Assembly (NCBI GenBank): GCA_017654935.2
Contig: CM065680.1
Location: 40,521,580-40,585,579, forward strand
From: Phymorhynchus buccinoides
Taxonomy: Eukaryota; Mollusca; Gastropoda; Neogastropoda; Raphitomidae
Length of the DNA stretch: 64,000 nt
Direction of reading: 5' to 3'
Shown here: piece by piece, positions 31,359-53,935 of the stretch
Layout: the number at the start of each line of letters is the position of its first letter
Position numbering within the stretch: the first letter of the stretch is position 1
The notes under the pieces: generated by a model
Told to the model about the DNA's origin: nothing
Database searches by the model: none
The model's input: only the letters and a program-made list of their open reading frames with translations
Position numbers and translations under genes: made by a program

Positions 31359-31713
31359 TTAACCCTTTCAACACAATCCCTCTCGCTGCTCCCTATTCCC
31401 TCAGGACACTGCAGTCAAGGAGTAGATATATATTCCTTCAGGACACCCGATTTGGGCCCTTTTCAATCAATTCTCTTTACAAAGCTGGAGATCACAGTGA
31501 CATATAGTGGTATAGTGGTTTGGGTGTATGATATAATTATAAAATTTTGAAATCCATTCGTTATTGTGTATTTCACCGAATGAGTTGAAAGCAGCCACAC
31601 CACTGTCGGCCTCAGGGGCATTTTGCCTGTTGCTAAAATACTAGTAGCAGCATGTCGGCAACAGTAAACTTGGGCTTTGCTAGTATTCTAGCGGCGTGTT
31701 GCAAAAAAGTTAA
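31359..31713. mobile_element. Possible TTAA-flanked MITE
   Basis: TTAACCCTTTCAACAC at left and GTGTTGCAAAAAAGTTAA at right form an imperfect TIR with TTAA at both borders. 355 bp, no gene. Confidence 0.5.
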
Positions 31714-32037
31714 ATCTTTAAAACTCTGCCAATGATAGCTTACTGTTGTATTCTGCTATTATACACGTGTATAAGATTATTTACCACTGATGATAATGTT
31801 CAAGTTTTAGCTTGTATGTGCAAAGATTTTATGGTTTTTTTGAAAGTTTTGTACATGACTTAGTGTGTCTTATTTAATATTTGTACAAACCTACGGTAGA
31901 TTATTTTTTCAAGTTATTCACCACTCTATCACCCCCACAATAATTGTTTTCTTGCTTCTACTAGTTCCAGTTACCTAAATTATCAGCTCTTTATGTGGTT
32001 AAGCATGAAGCTTAAAATTGTTTTCCTGCCAAGTTAG

Positions 32038-32287
32038 AAGAACCAGGGCAAAGACTTCTATGAAAAAGAAAGGAGGAGACCAAAAAAACATGAGTGCCAC
32101 TGTGTGCTTGTGCTAGGCCAGAGAATGGACAAGGCCGGAGGATGGACAAGTTATAACCAAGGCAAAGGCTTCTATGAAAAAGAAAAGAGGAGATCACAGA
32201 AACAGGAGTGCCATTATGTGCTGGAGGATAGGCCGGACAAAATTCTCTCACAAAAAAGGAGGGCTGGGCTTATGATGTACAGAAAAT
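32038..32287 (+). CDS. Uncertain small coding segment with two repeated modules
   Basis: After a possible acceptor (ttttcctgccaagttag, 32037), 82 codons run to TAA. They hold two copies of NQGK(D/G)FYEKE(R/K)RR followed by ECH(C/Y)VL, about 39 codons apart, then LSQKRRAGLMMYRK and stop. The acceptor phase (0) would fit splicing from cytohesin exon 4, which would give a Sec7-less short isoform. It may equally be a non-coding minisatellite or a fragment of another repeat. I do not recognise the sequence. Confidence 0.25.
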
Positions 32288-32289
32288 AA

Positions 32290-33000
32290 TTGGATACTTA
32301 AGGCAACGTTTTCTCTCTCTTTTTATTCATTATAATTTATAGACTGTGAGTTCTAACCATCTTTCGAAGGTGGTCTTTAATCGACTGTGCATGTAAGCCC
32401 AAGGCTCTGTCTGATATTAACTTATTACACTGTATTCTAAATCGAAACTGGGTAAGCTCCCCATTCTTTTTATCCCGTCCCTAGTTATACCCCTTTCTCC
32501 CATCCATACCCCACTATTTTTACCCATTACTATTCTTTTCTTCGTAGATGCGGGCGTTGGGGTGTTTTGTTTATAATACTATTCTTTTCTTTTTTGAAAA
32601 TGTCCACCTTTCCCTTTGAAAGAAGACAAAGACTAGCAAGATTTTCCTTCTGGTGAAATAAGTTAAGAGGAATATGTTTCCGCATGCACGCTCATGTGAA
32701 TGAAGGGAATATTTTTTCCCCTTGATATATTGAACTGTTTTTCACCGGGGTGTGCATGAGACGTTTCATGTTATGAAAAAAACACTGTAGGGCTCTTGTT
32801 GCTGTTGCTATTAATGTTGTTGCTGCTTTTAGGATTTTAACAGAATGTATGTGCCCAAGTACTCGCACACACTTTTCCACACACACACATTGAAACTGAC
32901 TCAGCATTGTATTTGACACATCAGAAATTTCTAAGCCAAGTTTCACCACGATCAATCCAGTAATTTGAGCAGAATGTATGTATGTATGCTAGTACACACA
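32290..33000. other. No gene seen before the gap
   Basis: AT-rich. No Sec7-domain exon could be recognised in any frame. Confidence 0.5.
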
Positions 33001-33500
33001 NNNNNNNNNNNNNNNNNNNNNNNNNNNNNNNNNNNNNNNNNNNNNNNNNNNNNNNNNNNNNNNNNNNNNNNNNNNNNNNNNNNNNNNNNNNNNNNNNNNN
33101 NNNNNNNNNNNNNNNNNNNNNNNNNNNNNNNNNNNNNNNNNNNNNNNNNNNNNNNNNNNNNNNNNNNNNNNNNNNNNNNNNNNNNNNNNNNNNNNNNNNN
33201 NNNNNNNNNNNNNNNNNNNNNNNNNNNNNNNNNNNNNNNNNNNNNNNNNNNNNNNNNNNNNNNNNNNNNNNNNNNNNNNNNNNNNNNNNNNNNNNNNNNN
33301 NNNNNNNNNNNNNNNNNNNNNNNNNNNNNNNNNNNNNNNNNNNNNNNNNNNNNNNNNNNNNNNNNNNNNNNNNNNNNNNNNNNNNNNNNNNNNNNNNNNN
33401 NNNNNNNNNNNNNNNNNNNNNNNNNNNNNNNNNNNNNNNNNNNNNNNNNNNNNNNNNNNNNNNNNNNNNNNNNNNNNNNNNNNNNNNNNNNNNNNNNNNN
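33001..33500. other. Assembly gap, exactly 500 N (piece 2 / piece 3)
   Basis: Fixed-size gap. Cytohesin loses its 3' exons on the left and WDR13 its 5' exons on the right. Confidence 0.98.
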
Positions 33501-33530
33501 CCTGGTGGTTTTGCGTGCTGGTGGTTCCAG

Positions 33531-43184
<9,654 letters not shown>

Positions 43185-43205
43185 TGATTCGACTGGCTGG
43201 GGATT

Positions 43206-43290
43206 TTTGTGTGTGTGTGCCCAGGGCATCATCATTTGGCAGCGTGAAGGAAAGCAGGGAATACTTTGGTAGACTGACTGGGACCGGGTT
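43206..43290 (+). repeat. Partial duplicate of the last WDR13 exon in the 3' UTR
   Basis: TGCCCAGGGCATCATCATTT, GGAAAGCAGGGAATACT and GACTGGG repeat 43130-43205 with small differences. Confidence 0.85.
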
Positions 43291-44405
43291 CTTTTTACCA
43301 TGGTGATACATTTTTTGTTTGTTTCACCATTGTGATAAACTGTTGGTGTGGGTGGTCTTTTTTCGGTGTTTGAAATTGTCAGTGTTTATTAACCCCTTCG
43401 CTGCCATCTACTATTTGCGCACGCACCGCCAGTTTGCCACGCAATATTTGAACGCGGCAATATCGCTACTTAGCGGCGACGTATATATATGTCGGTGGCA
43501 AGTACTGAAGCGCTATAGTTAGTTAGTTAGTCTGTTATAGTCCTGTCAACAGCTATGATTATCTCAGGACTGTCACCGCGTAAAGTTCGACCACGTATAG
43601 CAAAACACATATAAATGATTATTAATGTCCAAAAACCTGAAAACAACAACAAAAACAGTACAAGTCACGACATGGCATCTTCATCATTGTACCCTATAGC
43701 TCCTAATTTCACACAGTATTTTATCAAAAGTTTTATCAAATTAAGTCTGAATAAAATAATTTGTTCCTTCATATTGCTTTTCTAAATAGCAAGTTTTCAG
43801 TTGGCTATTTCACGAACTGGGCAAACCATTTTAAAACGTATTAAAAGACACTTTTATGTTGATGTTGTTACTTTTGGAACACACCGTATGTGCAATAGGA
43901 ATACTCATGATAATAACTGTATGCTTGTTTTTGCTGCTTAGTATGGATGCAAGTGTGATAGATGAGGATGAGGGGGTGATAATGAAATGAAAAAAAAGAA
44001 AGGTCATCCGAATTTAAAGGGAGTGTATATGAGAGAGAGAGAGAGAGAGAGAGATTGTGTGTGTGTGTGTGTGTGCGTGCGCAAAACTGTGGTCCGATTG
44101 AAATATTAATTCCTGTCTTGTGCATTCCACAGATCTTTATATATTCAATTCATTTTACTATTTAACTGAAAGTAAATGTGTCCAAACATTACATGTATAT
44201 TATATGGCTAGACAAAATGACTTGACTCTTGTGTATTGTATTTGAATGAGTCAGAGTGTGTGTTGGGTTAATGTGTAAATAGTGGTTATGGGTATGTGTG
44301 ACAAACGTTGAAACAGTAGTATGAATATATTTTGAAGCTGACAACCACTATGTTCTATAATAAGTTCACGCACACACACATGCGCACACACACAAATAAA
44401 ATAAA
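43291..44405 (+). terminator. WDR13 3' UTR with poly(A) signals
   Basis: Two overlapping AATAAA hexamers at 44395-44400 and 44400-44405. Upstream are a TTAACCCCTTCGCTGCCATC start of a possible MITE at 43390 and a (GA)n/(GT)n patch at 44033-44075. Confidence 0.6.
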
Positions 44406-46076
44406 CATGATGGAATGTTTTGTGCTTTGTCTTTTATTGTTAAAGATTCATAATATATTCCAACATCATTCAAATCAAAATAGCAACATTCCATTGTGTT
44501 GGAGTTGCTGAATCAAACCTGGAAACAAGAACGTAACAGCAGTAATGTTACAGTGGTAAACAAGGCAGGTATAAAAAATAATCACTGCATATAGGGTGAA
44601 GCCACGCTTTATGAATTGGTGCGTAGTACAGTATATCTGGTTACATTATCGGCAGAAAACACAAAAATAATCTGATCATAATAAGCACTCAGATACAACA
44701 TATTTGGTAAAGGAATGTGGAATGGTAAACGTGTCAGACCTGGATTTATGCTGAAATATAGATGAAAACAAAACGTTTTGAGCGTACAAGTAAACCTTCA
44801 CATAAATAATTAATTTGAACTGAAAATTAAACAGCTATTGAATTCATCTCAATTTCCAATGCTTTTGAATTTGTCATGTGGTAGACCCCCCCCCCCCCCC
44901 CCAAAAAAAAAAAGGTAGTTAAAAACAAACCAAACAAACAACAATGCAAGTCAGGTCCAACAGAAAAATCAAATATTTATTTTTTAAACGACAGAAAGTT
45001 TCTTTTCTTTTTTTTAAAGGGGGGGGATCACGAACAACTCAGAATTGTGACTTTGTTAATGCAATGCGAACCTGGTAATGTTTTCAGCGATTTTGGCTGG
45101 CTGACTGACTATGTATGTGTGTACGTATATTAACACGATAGCGTTGAACGGAGGGAGGGACCTAGGAAGCTGAAGTGTTGCATGCGGAGAGGTAGTTAGG
45201 ATATCTAGGCCAAGTTTAAAAAAAATGGTCAACGGTCAAGGTCACTGAAGAAAAGAAATGCTGCCTCAGGGCTGGTAGTATAGCGTCTTAACGTTCTTGT
45301 TGATGAAAACTAAACGTGGAAACACTTTCACACTAATGAGTTAGGGTCACTGACCCATTTACAGCTGCCAATCTTTGCAAAACATACTGAAGAAAAGGAA
45401 ATCACAGCAATTTGTATGCAGCTAGTATAAATTAATATCAATATTGCAAGTCTTCTGAAGATAAAGTACAGTTTTGTATAAATATGCACTGGTTTTACTC
45501 TTTTATAAAGTATTGTAGGTGTTTTGGGGGCCAACACAAAAAGTGATCTATCAAGAATGTTCTTTCAAAATAATGCATGTTTGTTATGTAATCAAGAAAG
45601 GCCGTTTCTTTTTATTATGCAAACAGTATTAAAATTTACATTCCTTTAAAACAAATGCTGATTGAAAGGCTGATTGAATCAGTTATGCATTCAGCTAAAT
45701 CTGCCATAAAAAAGACAGAGAAGAAGAAAAAAACTAATAAGGAAAATTAATTGAAGGAAACGAACACAAAAAGTTCTAAGGAAAGGGTAATGGCTACATG
45801 CCATTATCAACTTCAACCAGTTCAGTCTAAAACAACGCAAATAATCAACAATTATCACTCTGTTGAAAGAAGAAAAAAACATACCTGCAAAATGAACAGA
45901 AGAAGAAATACATGCACTTCAAAGCAACAATATCACAGCTTTGATTTAGCATCTTTGCTCACTTTGCACGAACATGTTCGATGAAGCAGCTGAAGTTTTT
46001 TTTCTTCAAAACAAAACAATAAAACATTCAAAGAGTATATCCGAGTTCTAAAGCTAGCAAATGGTATACACGTTAT

Positions 46077-46305
46077 TTAACCCCTTCACTGCCAGAGGAA
46101 AACATGGAAATTATCGATTTTTTAATTATAAAATTTAAAACAAATCTGTTAGACTCAATCTGAGAAAATGGTCTAGAGATATATCCTTTCTGGCTTATCT
46201 AAGCCAAAAACCATCATCCCAGGCTTATGACATCATAAGTTATGACATCATCAATGACATCATTAAGTATGAGACCGTCTCGTAGCCAGGCAGGGAAGGG
46301 GTTAA
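46077..46305. mobile_element. TTAA-flanked MITE, CTGCCAGAGGAAAACAT family, copy 2
   Basis: TTAACCCCTTCACTGCCAGA left, GGCAGGGAAGGGGTTAA right; 229 bp; interior ATGACATCATAAGTTATGAC. Confidence 0.85.
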
Positions 46306-48654
46306 GGTAACCTAGCTCTCCTGTTTTTAACAAAGTAACATACACATGGGGAATAAAGTAATCAAACAAAACAATTTCCAGTGCTGTTTTCATGCAAGCA
46401 TTCACCCACAACAGTATAATAGATAAACTTTATTTTGCATTTCATACCTATACACATTTTTGGTAGCACAATTTATGCAAATTATAGATGCCTTAAGAGT
46501 TAAGTAATCTGCCTTGCGTGACCGCTCACAATAGATTTACAATTTGGATCTCGCAATCTTCTTACAACAGTGATCATAAGCAGTTAGCCTGTATTTCTTT
46601 TTCCAGCCTCCAGCCTTGTGACTTTATTATTAAAATGAGCTCCAAATCAACCATCAGCACTTAATCCCATAGTTGCCAAGAAAGTTATAATTGAATAACA
46701 ATTATTATAACAATTGGATAGCATAACAATCTATATGAAGAAATTGTAAAAAATGAAATCATTGCCTTCTTAGATCTGCCTTAAAGTTCACAGCTTGACC
46801 CTTGGTTCTCCATAAACATAGGAATCAGCAGATAAAAGAGGTTGTTGTTTTATTAAGAACATTTATACAGCGCATACCTTCAAGCTCTATGCGCTTATGT
46901 TGTAACATAACATTCAAGTTTAGATTTATGTAACAAAATGTTTAACAGCATCCAAACTAATTGCACTGGACAAAATCAACAGAAGTGAACTGTAGAAACT
47001 TTTTTTTAAATGAAAACCCTCAATATTTGGGCTGGCGATATCATAGCATTCTTCAGCAGTCGTTTTGCAACAAATAAGATGAAACAAACAAACCAACCAA
47101 AATTGTAATTTATACTCAATGATCTAATAAGATAAGGGAATAAGACTAATGAGACAGACATAGATTGTGAGACTGTGCATAGAAGATTGCATGAATTAAG
47201 TTAACCTATGTCAGATTACAGGATAAAGCAATCGTCTCATAGTCTCTGATATGCATCTTCAAAGTTTTAAAAAAAACACCACCAAACAAAACCCCTAGAT
47301 TTTGTTGTTTTCCAGATAATAAAAGAGAAAGTTACTTTGGCACAATCCATAATTTATTATGACAGCTAACTGCTTTTACGTTTTCAAGTATCTTTTCAAA
47401 TTAAACTATACAAATTTAACAACTTCACCATTAGTATCAGTATACATGTACTCAGCTTTGATATATTAATATGCGTCTTTAACTGTATACATGCAACAAA
47501 ATCATGCCTCAAAAAATGATATGTAGCAAAGAATAAATTGGCAAATCTTAGCAGTGCACGAACACTGTTAAACTACAACAGCGGACTCATAAAAAGTCGT
47601 AACAAAACATGTTTCATGGCATTAATGCTAGATTAAAAAAAGCACTTACATGAATCAAATTAACGCAGTATACAATAACATATGATTTAAACATTAAAGC
47701 AAAATTGAAACGTTGGCACTCACGCATACACAGCGAGTATAGGTATAGTTGCTTACAGTTAATTAATTATTTAATTACGTACAAGACAAAAATGTATTAT
47801 GAAGCACATTTCTCCATTAAGCCAGGTCCAAACCAGTCTCACCTGGACTAAACACATTTCTTGTCTATATTTTGTTAAAACAATTTTCTGTTTTCTCTTT
47901 ATGATTTTGTAAGTTTGAGGGTCGGCATTTGATTCACCTTGTTCTTTCACCAACCACAAGATACACAAAAAAATTATGTGAATACAAACAAGCATGACAT
48001 ACACTATTGTGAATTTTAATACGAGATAAGAGGACCAATATTATACCATGTGCTGTGTAGAACATACTGCCACTGTTATTCTCTCTTTTTTTTTTATAAT
48101 GAATGTTAGAGTGAATGTATAATATGCGGCACATTATGCAATGTCCTTGTCAAAAACAACCACTCTTTTGTAACTTTTTTTTTTTTCACACTTGCAAGCA
48201 TGGACAATTATTTGAAACTTTTGTGGGGAAAAAAGACAACATAGTTTACATGTGTTCAGCTATTATTATTTTTATTATTATGAACATTTCTATAGCACTT
48301 ATTCATCAAAGCTCTAAGCACTTTACATGTATCTAGGGTTAAGGACTATATCGCCGCCCGCATGCAATACAGACGTAAGTCGAATGATGTCACTTCACAT
48401 GAGGAATGGAAAACTCAATATTTTGGTCATTTCAGGCCACATAACGTCATTTTTTGTTCCTTTAGCGTCACCATCAGTGTTTTATCTTTGCAAATTGTTG
48501 TTTTACAGCTTTGTTAGATGATGCAGCTTGTCTAGATCAACTGGTAAGTCCAACACAACGAAGATGACCAATTTTGAGTTACGTCTCTTTTGCATGCGGA
48601 CGGCGATATAATTCCACCGATACAGCTCATTGAGAAAAGTGTAAGAAACTATTT

Positions 48655-48900
48655 TTAACCCTTTCACCGCCAGCCATTTTTTAGCCAAAATTTTCCATTA
48701 AACTTACATGGATAAAAAAAAGATTTTTGTCTGAAATATTGGGGATTCTTCTGTGATATATTTGAAATAAAGCCTATCCTTACCTCTCAAAATTAAAACC
48801 CAAGATAATTGAATAACAGACCCTCATTTCAAGACTTTTAATGACATGGGTGTTCAATCACTATGGTGCAAAAATGCGACATTGGCGGTGAAAGGGTTAA
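48655..48900. mobile_element. piggyBac-type MITE (CCCTTTCACCGCCA family), complete copy
   Basis: TTAACCCTTTCACCGCCAGC left and TTGGCGGTGAAAGGGTTAA right; 246 bp; same orientation and length as 63047-63294. Confidence 0.88.
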
Positions 48901-50582
48901 AGGAAAACTCAGAATGGTTTGCAGCATTATAGTAGGCTTTCGCTCTGAACATTTTCTCTGCTAAAAACACACAGTCATCCTAACTACAATACTCAAGTGT
49001 TGTTTATTTGCTGCCTAGTTGAGTACAATCATGAAAAGTTGCCAAACGTTTTGCAGAATGCAATATTTTGATTTGATATGGATACGACAATCTTCTGCAA
49101 AGATTACGAAAACTACTTCATGGTTTTTTTTTATATTAAAGAAATGTTTCCACAGGGTTGCATTTGACCTGCAATAGTAAATATCTATAGCTGGAGTTAA
49201 TGTATGTTTTTACTCTCTCTGCAACAAAAATTGTCACACAGAGATTCTTTGTATATTTCATGGGCCTCTAGTACTTTCTATTCAACTCAAATAAACGAGT
49301 CGTGAAGAATTGGTGTAAAACGTTTTGAACTTGACAAACTTTCTGAACGCCTTACACTACTACTAATCTCTGGCATTGCCTTTCAAGTTTTGGTCGGTGT
49401 GACCTTGTTTGGTAATGATAATAAAAATGTCAAATTGTCAAGTTATGGATCTGGTTCTACAAAATGCACAAAAATTGGCATGCATGTAATACCTTTACTT
49501 TGAATCCCTCACACACATTAATATGTCAACATAAAGAAAAACGAAACTCACACACACACATCAATACTTGCTGCCATATCATACTAGAAAAAAAAAGGAA
49601 AAAGTAATGATTTTCTATGTGATAAGACCACATACCATTTACTGATAATGATGTAAGCAACTTGTTTTTTAATGTAATACAAAATAGGTCTTGATATTCT
49701 TTGCAGTCCATTTGTTCAAGTAGCACTCATAACACATGACAAATGTAGAATTTCAAAAATATATACAATTAGCCTAAAGAGAATCCTGTAGCTTAAATAA
49801 CGCTTCCCTGGCAACTGGGACAAACATGTGCCCTTTACAATTTGGTTCGTTACATGGTGATAATCAACAACATAACAAAAATAGTTGATGCATTCATCAA
49901 GTCAAATAATTCATCTGTCTTTCAGATATACACCGCCCCGGACTCACACCCACCCTCCAAATAAATGTTGTAAAAGGTTAATATTGGTGAACACAACTGT
50001 AAATATTGCTTTAATCAAATGACACTAATATATTGCTTTTGTTATTATTATTGTAATGACAAAAAGCACCCTCTACACATTTTGACATAATGGTTGTACA
50101 TTTATACCTTAAGGTTATATAAATACCTGTATGACAATTTCCTTGATAGTTATTAATAGTTAATAGTTGTTAATGTTAATGCGTGTCCACAATAATACTT
50201 AAAATGTGATCAGAAATCGCAATCCAAGCATAAAAAAGAAATCATCTTGGTTAGAGGCTTTTCATTTTTTCTCTTTTTTTTTTTCTTTTTTTAATAGGTT
50301 CGGAATAAACTGCATTCCATCATTTATCAAATTTTAGATATGCATCCAAAAACATAATAAGTAGTACAGCAGCATGAATTAAAAAAAAAGTAACTTTTAA
50401 AGGCACATACTGAGACATATAGCTTGAATTTGCAAATAAGGAAAACAAAATGATATAGATTACAAGGCACTTAGTACTGAAATATCACCAATACAATTCA
50501 TATAACAGAATCAGCAACAAGTTATCAAAATGAAAAAAAACCCATAGTAGTTAAAAAAAATGAAACAACTAAACCATGACTT

Positions 50583-51780
50583 AATTATGGATAAGTTGGG
50601 GACCTTTAACTCTAAAGCCTTTGTAAATTGATTCTTGTTGCACAAACAGTGCAGTTAGACCCAAACATGCACCATCAGGTTTTGTTGATCAATACGATAT
50701 GCAAGCTACTGACTCATAACACATCGACCTTAAAAAATACCAAGCAACAACGCATTCAAGATTAGTAATTATGGATAAATTTGGGGCCTTTGACTGTAAA
50801 TTGATTCTTGTTGCACAAACAGTAGTTAGACCTAATATGCACCATCAGGTTTTGTTGATCAGCACGATATGCAAGCTACTGGCTCAAAACAATGTGAGAG
50901 GGTTCGCCCAGTAGGTCGTTTCGGCATTTTTTGTATCTATGGTGTGCAACCACATGGTCACATATAAATCTTATATTTGGTAAAACTAATTCTAACAAAT
51001 AATAAATAAATTTAAAATATTACTATAAAATTTAATTAGTAAATTTATAGATAAAGCTATTTTACAATTTAGAATTTTTGTAGTTTGTTCAGAAATTTAA
51101 TAATAAAATTTAGAAAAAATAGAATTATAATTTTGTAGGCACAGAGATCACGTGATGTATTCAAAATGAAAACAACTCAGTGCTGACAGCAGCTGGTCAC
51201 TGATTCAAGAGTTGTCAGTCACTTTTCAGTCTGCTAGAAGCAGTTTGCTGTTTTGGGAGCCCACTGCTTGTCATAGCGTGCAAAGTGTACAATAAATAAA
51301 GATAGCAAACCAAGACTGGAGTCCTGACTGATCCGAGAAGTGGATGAGTAGAACCCTAACCCCTACACGGACAACCCTACCCCATTTCCGCACCCTGTTA
51401 CAACAAAATACCAAGCAACAACGCATTCAAGATCAGTAATTATGGATAAGTTTGGGGCCTTTGATTCTCTGTAAATTGATTTTAGTTGTAACGCAAACAG
51501 TACAGTTAGACCCAAATATGCACCATCAGTTTTTGTTGATCAGCACAATATGCAAGCTACTGGCTCAAAACAAAATACCAAGCAACAACGCATTCAAGAT
51601 CAGTAATCATTGATAAGTTTGGGGCCTTTGACTCTCTGTAAATTGATTCTTGTGGCACAAACAGTAGTTAGACCTAAATATGCACCATCAGTTTTTGTTG
51701 ATCAGCACGATATGCACGCTACTGGCTCAAAACACATCGTCCTCCAAAAATACCAAGCAACAACGCATTCAAGATCAGTT
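50583..51780. repeat. Four-unit tandem repeat (~165-bp unit)
   Basis: Units start near 50583, 50765, 51435 and 51600. Shared words: GATAAGTTTGGGGCCTTTGA, AAATTGATTCTTGTTGCAC, TGCACCATCAG, TTTTTGTTGATCAGCACGAT, ACCAAGCAACAACGCATTCA. A solo LTR sits between units 2 and 3. Confidence 0.88.
50893..51402 (+). mobile_element. Solo LTR
   Basis: 510 bp from TGTGAGAGGGTTCGCCC to CACCCTGTTACA (TG...CA ends), flanked by the 4-bp duplication ACAA (50889-50892, 51403-51406). The same repeat unit without the insert (near 51570) reads CTCAAAACAAAATACC, the empty site. Contains CACATATAAAT (possible TATA) and AATAAATAAA at 51291. No internal region or ORF. A superfamily call is not possible from this; a 4-bp duplication is common in Gypsy/BEL types. 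Confidence 0.82.
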
Positions 51781-52640
51781 TGGTTTCACATACTCTCTGT
51801 TGGCCAAAGTACACAATGAGTACGATATGCGCAAGGCTGTGTGCACATGCAATCTGCAAAAAGAAAATCTGGAAGGAATGTGCACAGTACACACGGAAAC
51901 CCATCCGATAATTCTTAGTTTCTTTTACTTGTGCACAGCCGTTCAAAACACACAAAATCAAGCTGTTTAGTTAAACCACTGAATCAAGAAATCTTAGATA
52001 AAAACTGCACCAAGCATGTCCATATAAAAATATTTTGGCTGTATGTTCTTTATAGTATTTGTGATATATTTCTTCCATCAGATTTATCGTAAAAACTATT
52101 TTTGTTGTTGTGAAGTATCATGCAACATATTTAGCAGAAAATGTTCTCAAATAATACAATTAATATCGCAAACATAAATAAAACTGCCTGTGAGTGAAAA
52201 TATAGCAATAGCAAACTAAAGTAACTTGTTTCCAAACATAATACAACATATTCTTGACTGTTATTTGTGAAAGGTTACTTATGGAAAACTTCGGTTGGCT
52301 TGAAAAAAAATATAAAAAAATATTGATAAACTAAACGTTCCTCTCTGAACAGCAGTGTGCAGATTGTGGATGGGTTTCCATACGGAAGTTTTCATAAATG
52401 TGCACACAGCCTAAATCTTCCATGCAAACCATGTTCATTATTGCTTGTTTTCGGCGTTTTAATTTTTTTTACACTATCTTATAAGTATTTGGGATGGGGA
52501 ACATTTCAATGCATTGCACACGAACTACTGTATTTTCAAGTATCCCCCTTTCTTTTTACATTACTGAATGCGCATGCATGCGCGCGCACACACACAGAGT
52601 TCTTTTTTTGTTAGTTCTATCACTTATTGCTTTGCTCTCC
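51781..52640. other. AT-rich, nothing recognised
   Basis: No gene or repeat family recognised. Confidence 0.5.
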
Positions 52641-52654
52641 TGTTTTAAAAGACA

Positions 52655-52828
52655 TACTCCTCAGAAGTCGGAGTGTGGTTGCCCACATGGCGGGGTAATC
52701 AAAAACGGTCACACACGTAATGTTCTCATCCCTAGCTGGTGCATTTCTACCATAGTGTTCAAGTGCTTCGGCTGTTGGGATGATCCCTGGAGTCTTTAAG
52801 CCAGGGTAAGTCAACAACAACAACACAC
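52655..52828 (+). mobile_element. SINE with (CAA)n tail, copy 3
   Basis: TCAGAAGTCGGAGTGTGGTT to CTTTAAGCCAGGGTAAGTC and (CAA)n; near-identical to 39389-39569. Confidence 0.85.
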
Positions 52829-53159
52829 ATACAATACTCATTTTATTCTTTTATTTTATGGCTCAGTTTGCCACTTTCTATAATAGTAATAGGTTTAGAT
52901 CAGCAGTTCTACCCTCCCTTTTGATTTCCTTTTGCTCGACTTTGTATTCTTTTCAATTTTTAAAAAATGATTACATAGCTACATACTTGATTAAATACGT
53001 AAGATACAAAAATACATTACAAAAATATTGCTGCACCTTTTCCTTAGCAAGCACAGATAAAGAGTATCTTCGCACAGTCAATACACATTCTACAGGCATC
53101 TCTCAGAACCATCACAGAAACCTAAACAAAGTCCACACTTTCATCCCTTCTCTCCCACC

Positions 53160-53935
53160 TCCAAGCTAGTACCTCCTCACACAAACCAACAATCTGCCCA
53201 CATAATAATCAACCATCACACAACAAAACCACCTCAAGAGAAATGTCTCACACACTCATTCAACACTCAAAAATCGATCAAGGGGGAAGAACTCCAAATT
53301 TGTACATCCTCATGTAAACCAACAACTTGCCTACATAATTATCAACCATCAGAAAACCCATCCCATGGGGATACCGGGGGGTCTTTTGCATAAATAGTTC
53401 CCCCACCTTCTGGAAGTTTTGTGCTTGTAACTTCCTCTAATCTGTCACTCTGACTTTTCCCTTTGCTTACTGTCATTTACTATCTTTCTACCTTACCGGT
53501 CCATTCTCCTGCCTTTTTTCAAGAAACACTTTCAAAAAGATTTCCTCCAGCCGAAGTCGGACTTGCTGGGCCTAACTATTTCTTAGTTGGGCGCATAACA
53601 GCAGCATGACGCATCTGCGCTCATAATTGGCTGGAAACTGTCGGAGTGATCGATGAAGAAGAAGAAAACCATCATCATACAACTAAGTAACAAAACGACC
53701 TCAAGAGTAAATTCTCTTTGAAACCACACTCTCATTTAAACGCTCAAAAATCCGTAAAATAGGATGAAAAACTCCAAACTAGTACTTCCTGAGTTCCTCA
53801 CACAAACCAGCAACCTGCCTGCATAATAATCAACCATCAGAAAACCATCATACAACAATGCAACTTCAAGAGAAACTTCTCTTTCAAACCACACACTCAT
53901 TTTAAGGCTCAAAAATCGATCAAGGAGGAAGAAGA
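53160..53935 (-). repeat. Tandem copies of terminal codons plus 3' UTR of the - strand gene
   Basis: Three ~165-bp units (53160-53292; 53292-53770 with an inserted repeat B; 53771-53935). Each has CAAACCAACAA, TAATCAACCATCA and CTCAAGAGAAA words and starts, on the - strand, with TTCTTCC(N)CTTGATCGATTTTTGA, which encodes SS(S/P)LIDF-stop. Confidence 0.78.
53362..53667 (+). mobile_element. Dispersed repeat B, full copy, + strand
   Basis: From GGGGATACCGGGGGGTCTTT to GATGAAGAAGAAGAAAACC. It interrupts a unit of the 53160-53935 repeat; the neighbouring unit reads CAGAAAACCATCATACAAC without it. The (GAA)n tail suggests a SINE. Confidence 0.8.

Larger units (their letters stand above)
44411..53905 (-). 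other. AT-rich region, possible very long 3' UTR of the - strand gene
   Basis: The - strand has AATAAA at 44438-44433 and no other gene-like signal up to the stop codon at 53906-53908. Uniform AT-rich composition, with few microsatellites compared with the introns and only insertions noted separately. Could instead be plain intergenic sequence. LINE/SINE tails with GCGC...GCGCTT stems occur at 46850-46900 and 48265-48325. Confidence 0.35.
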
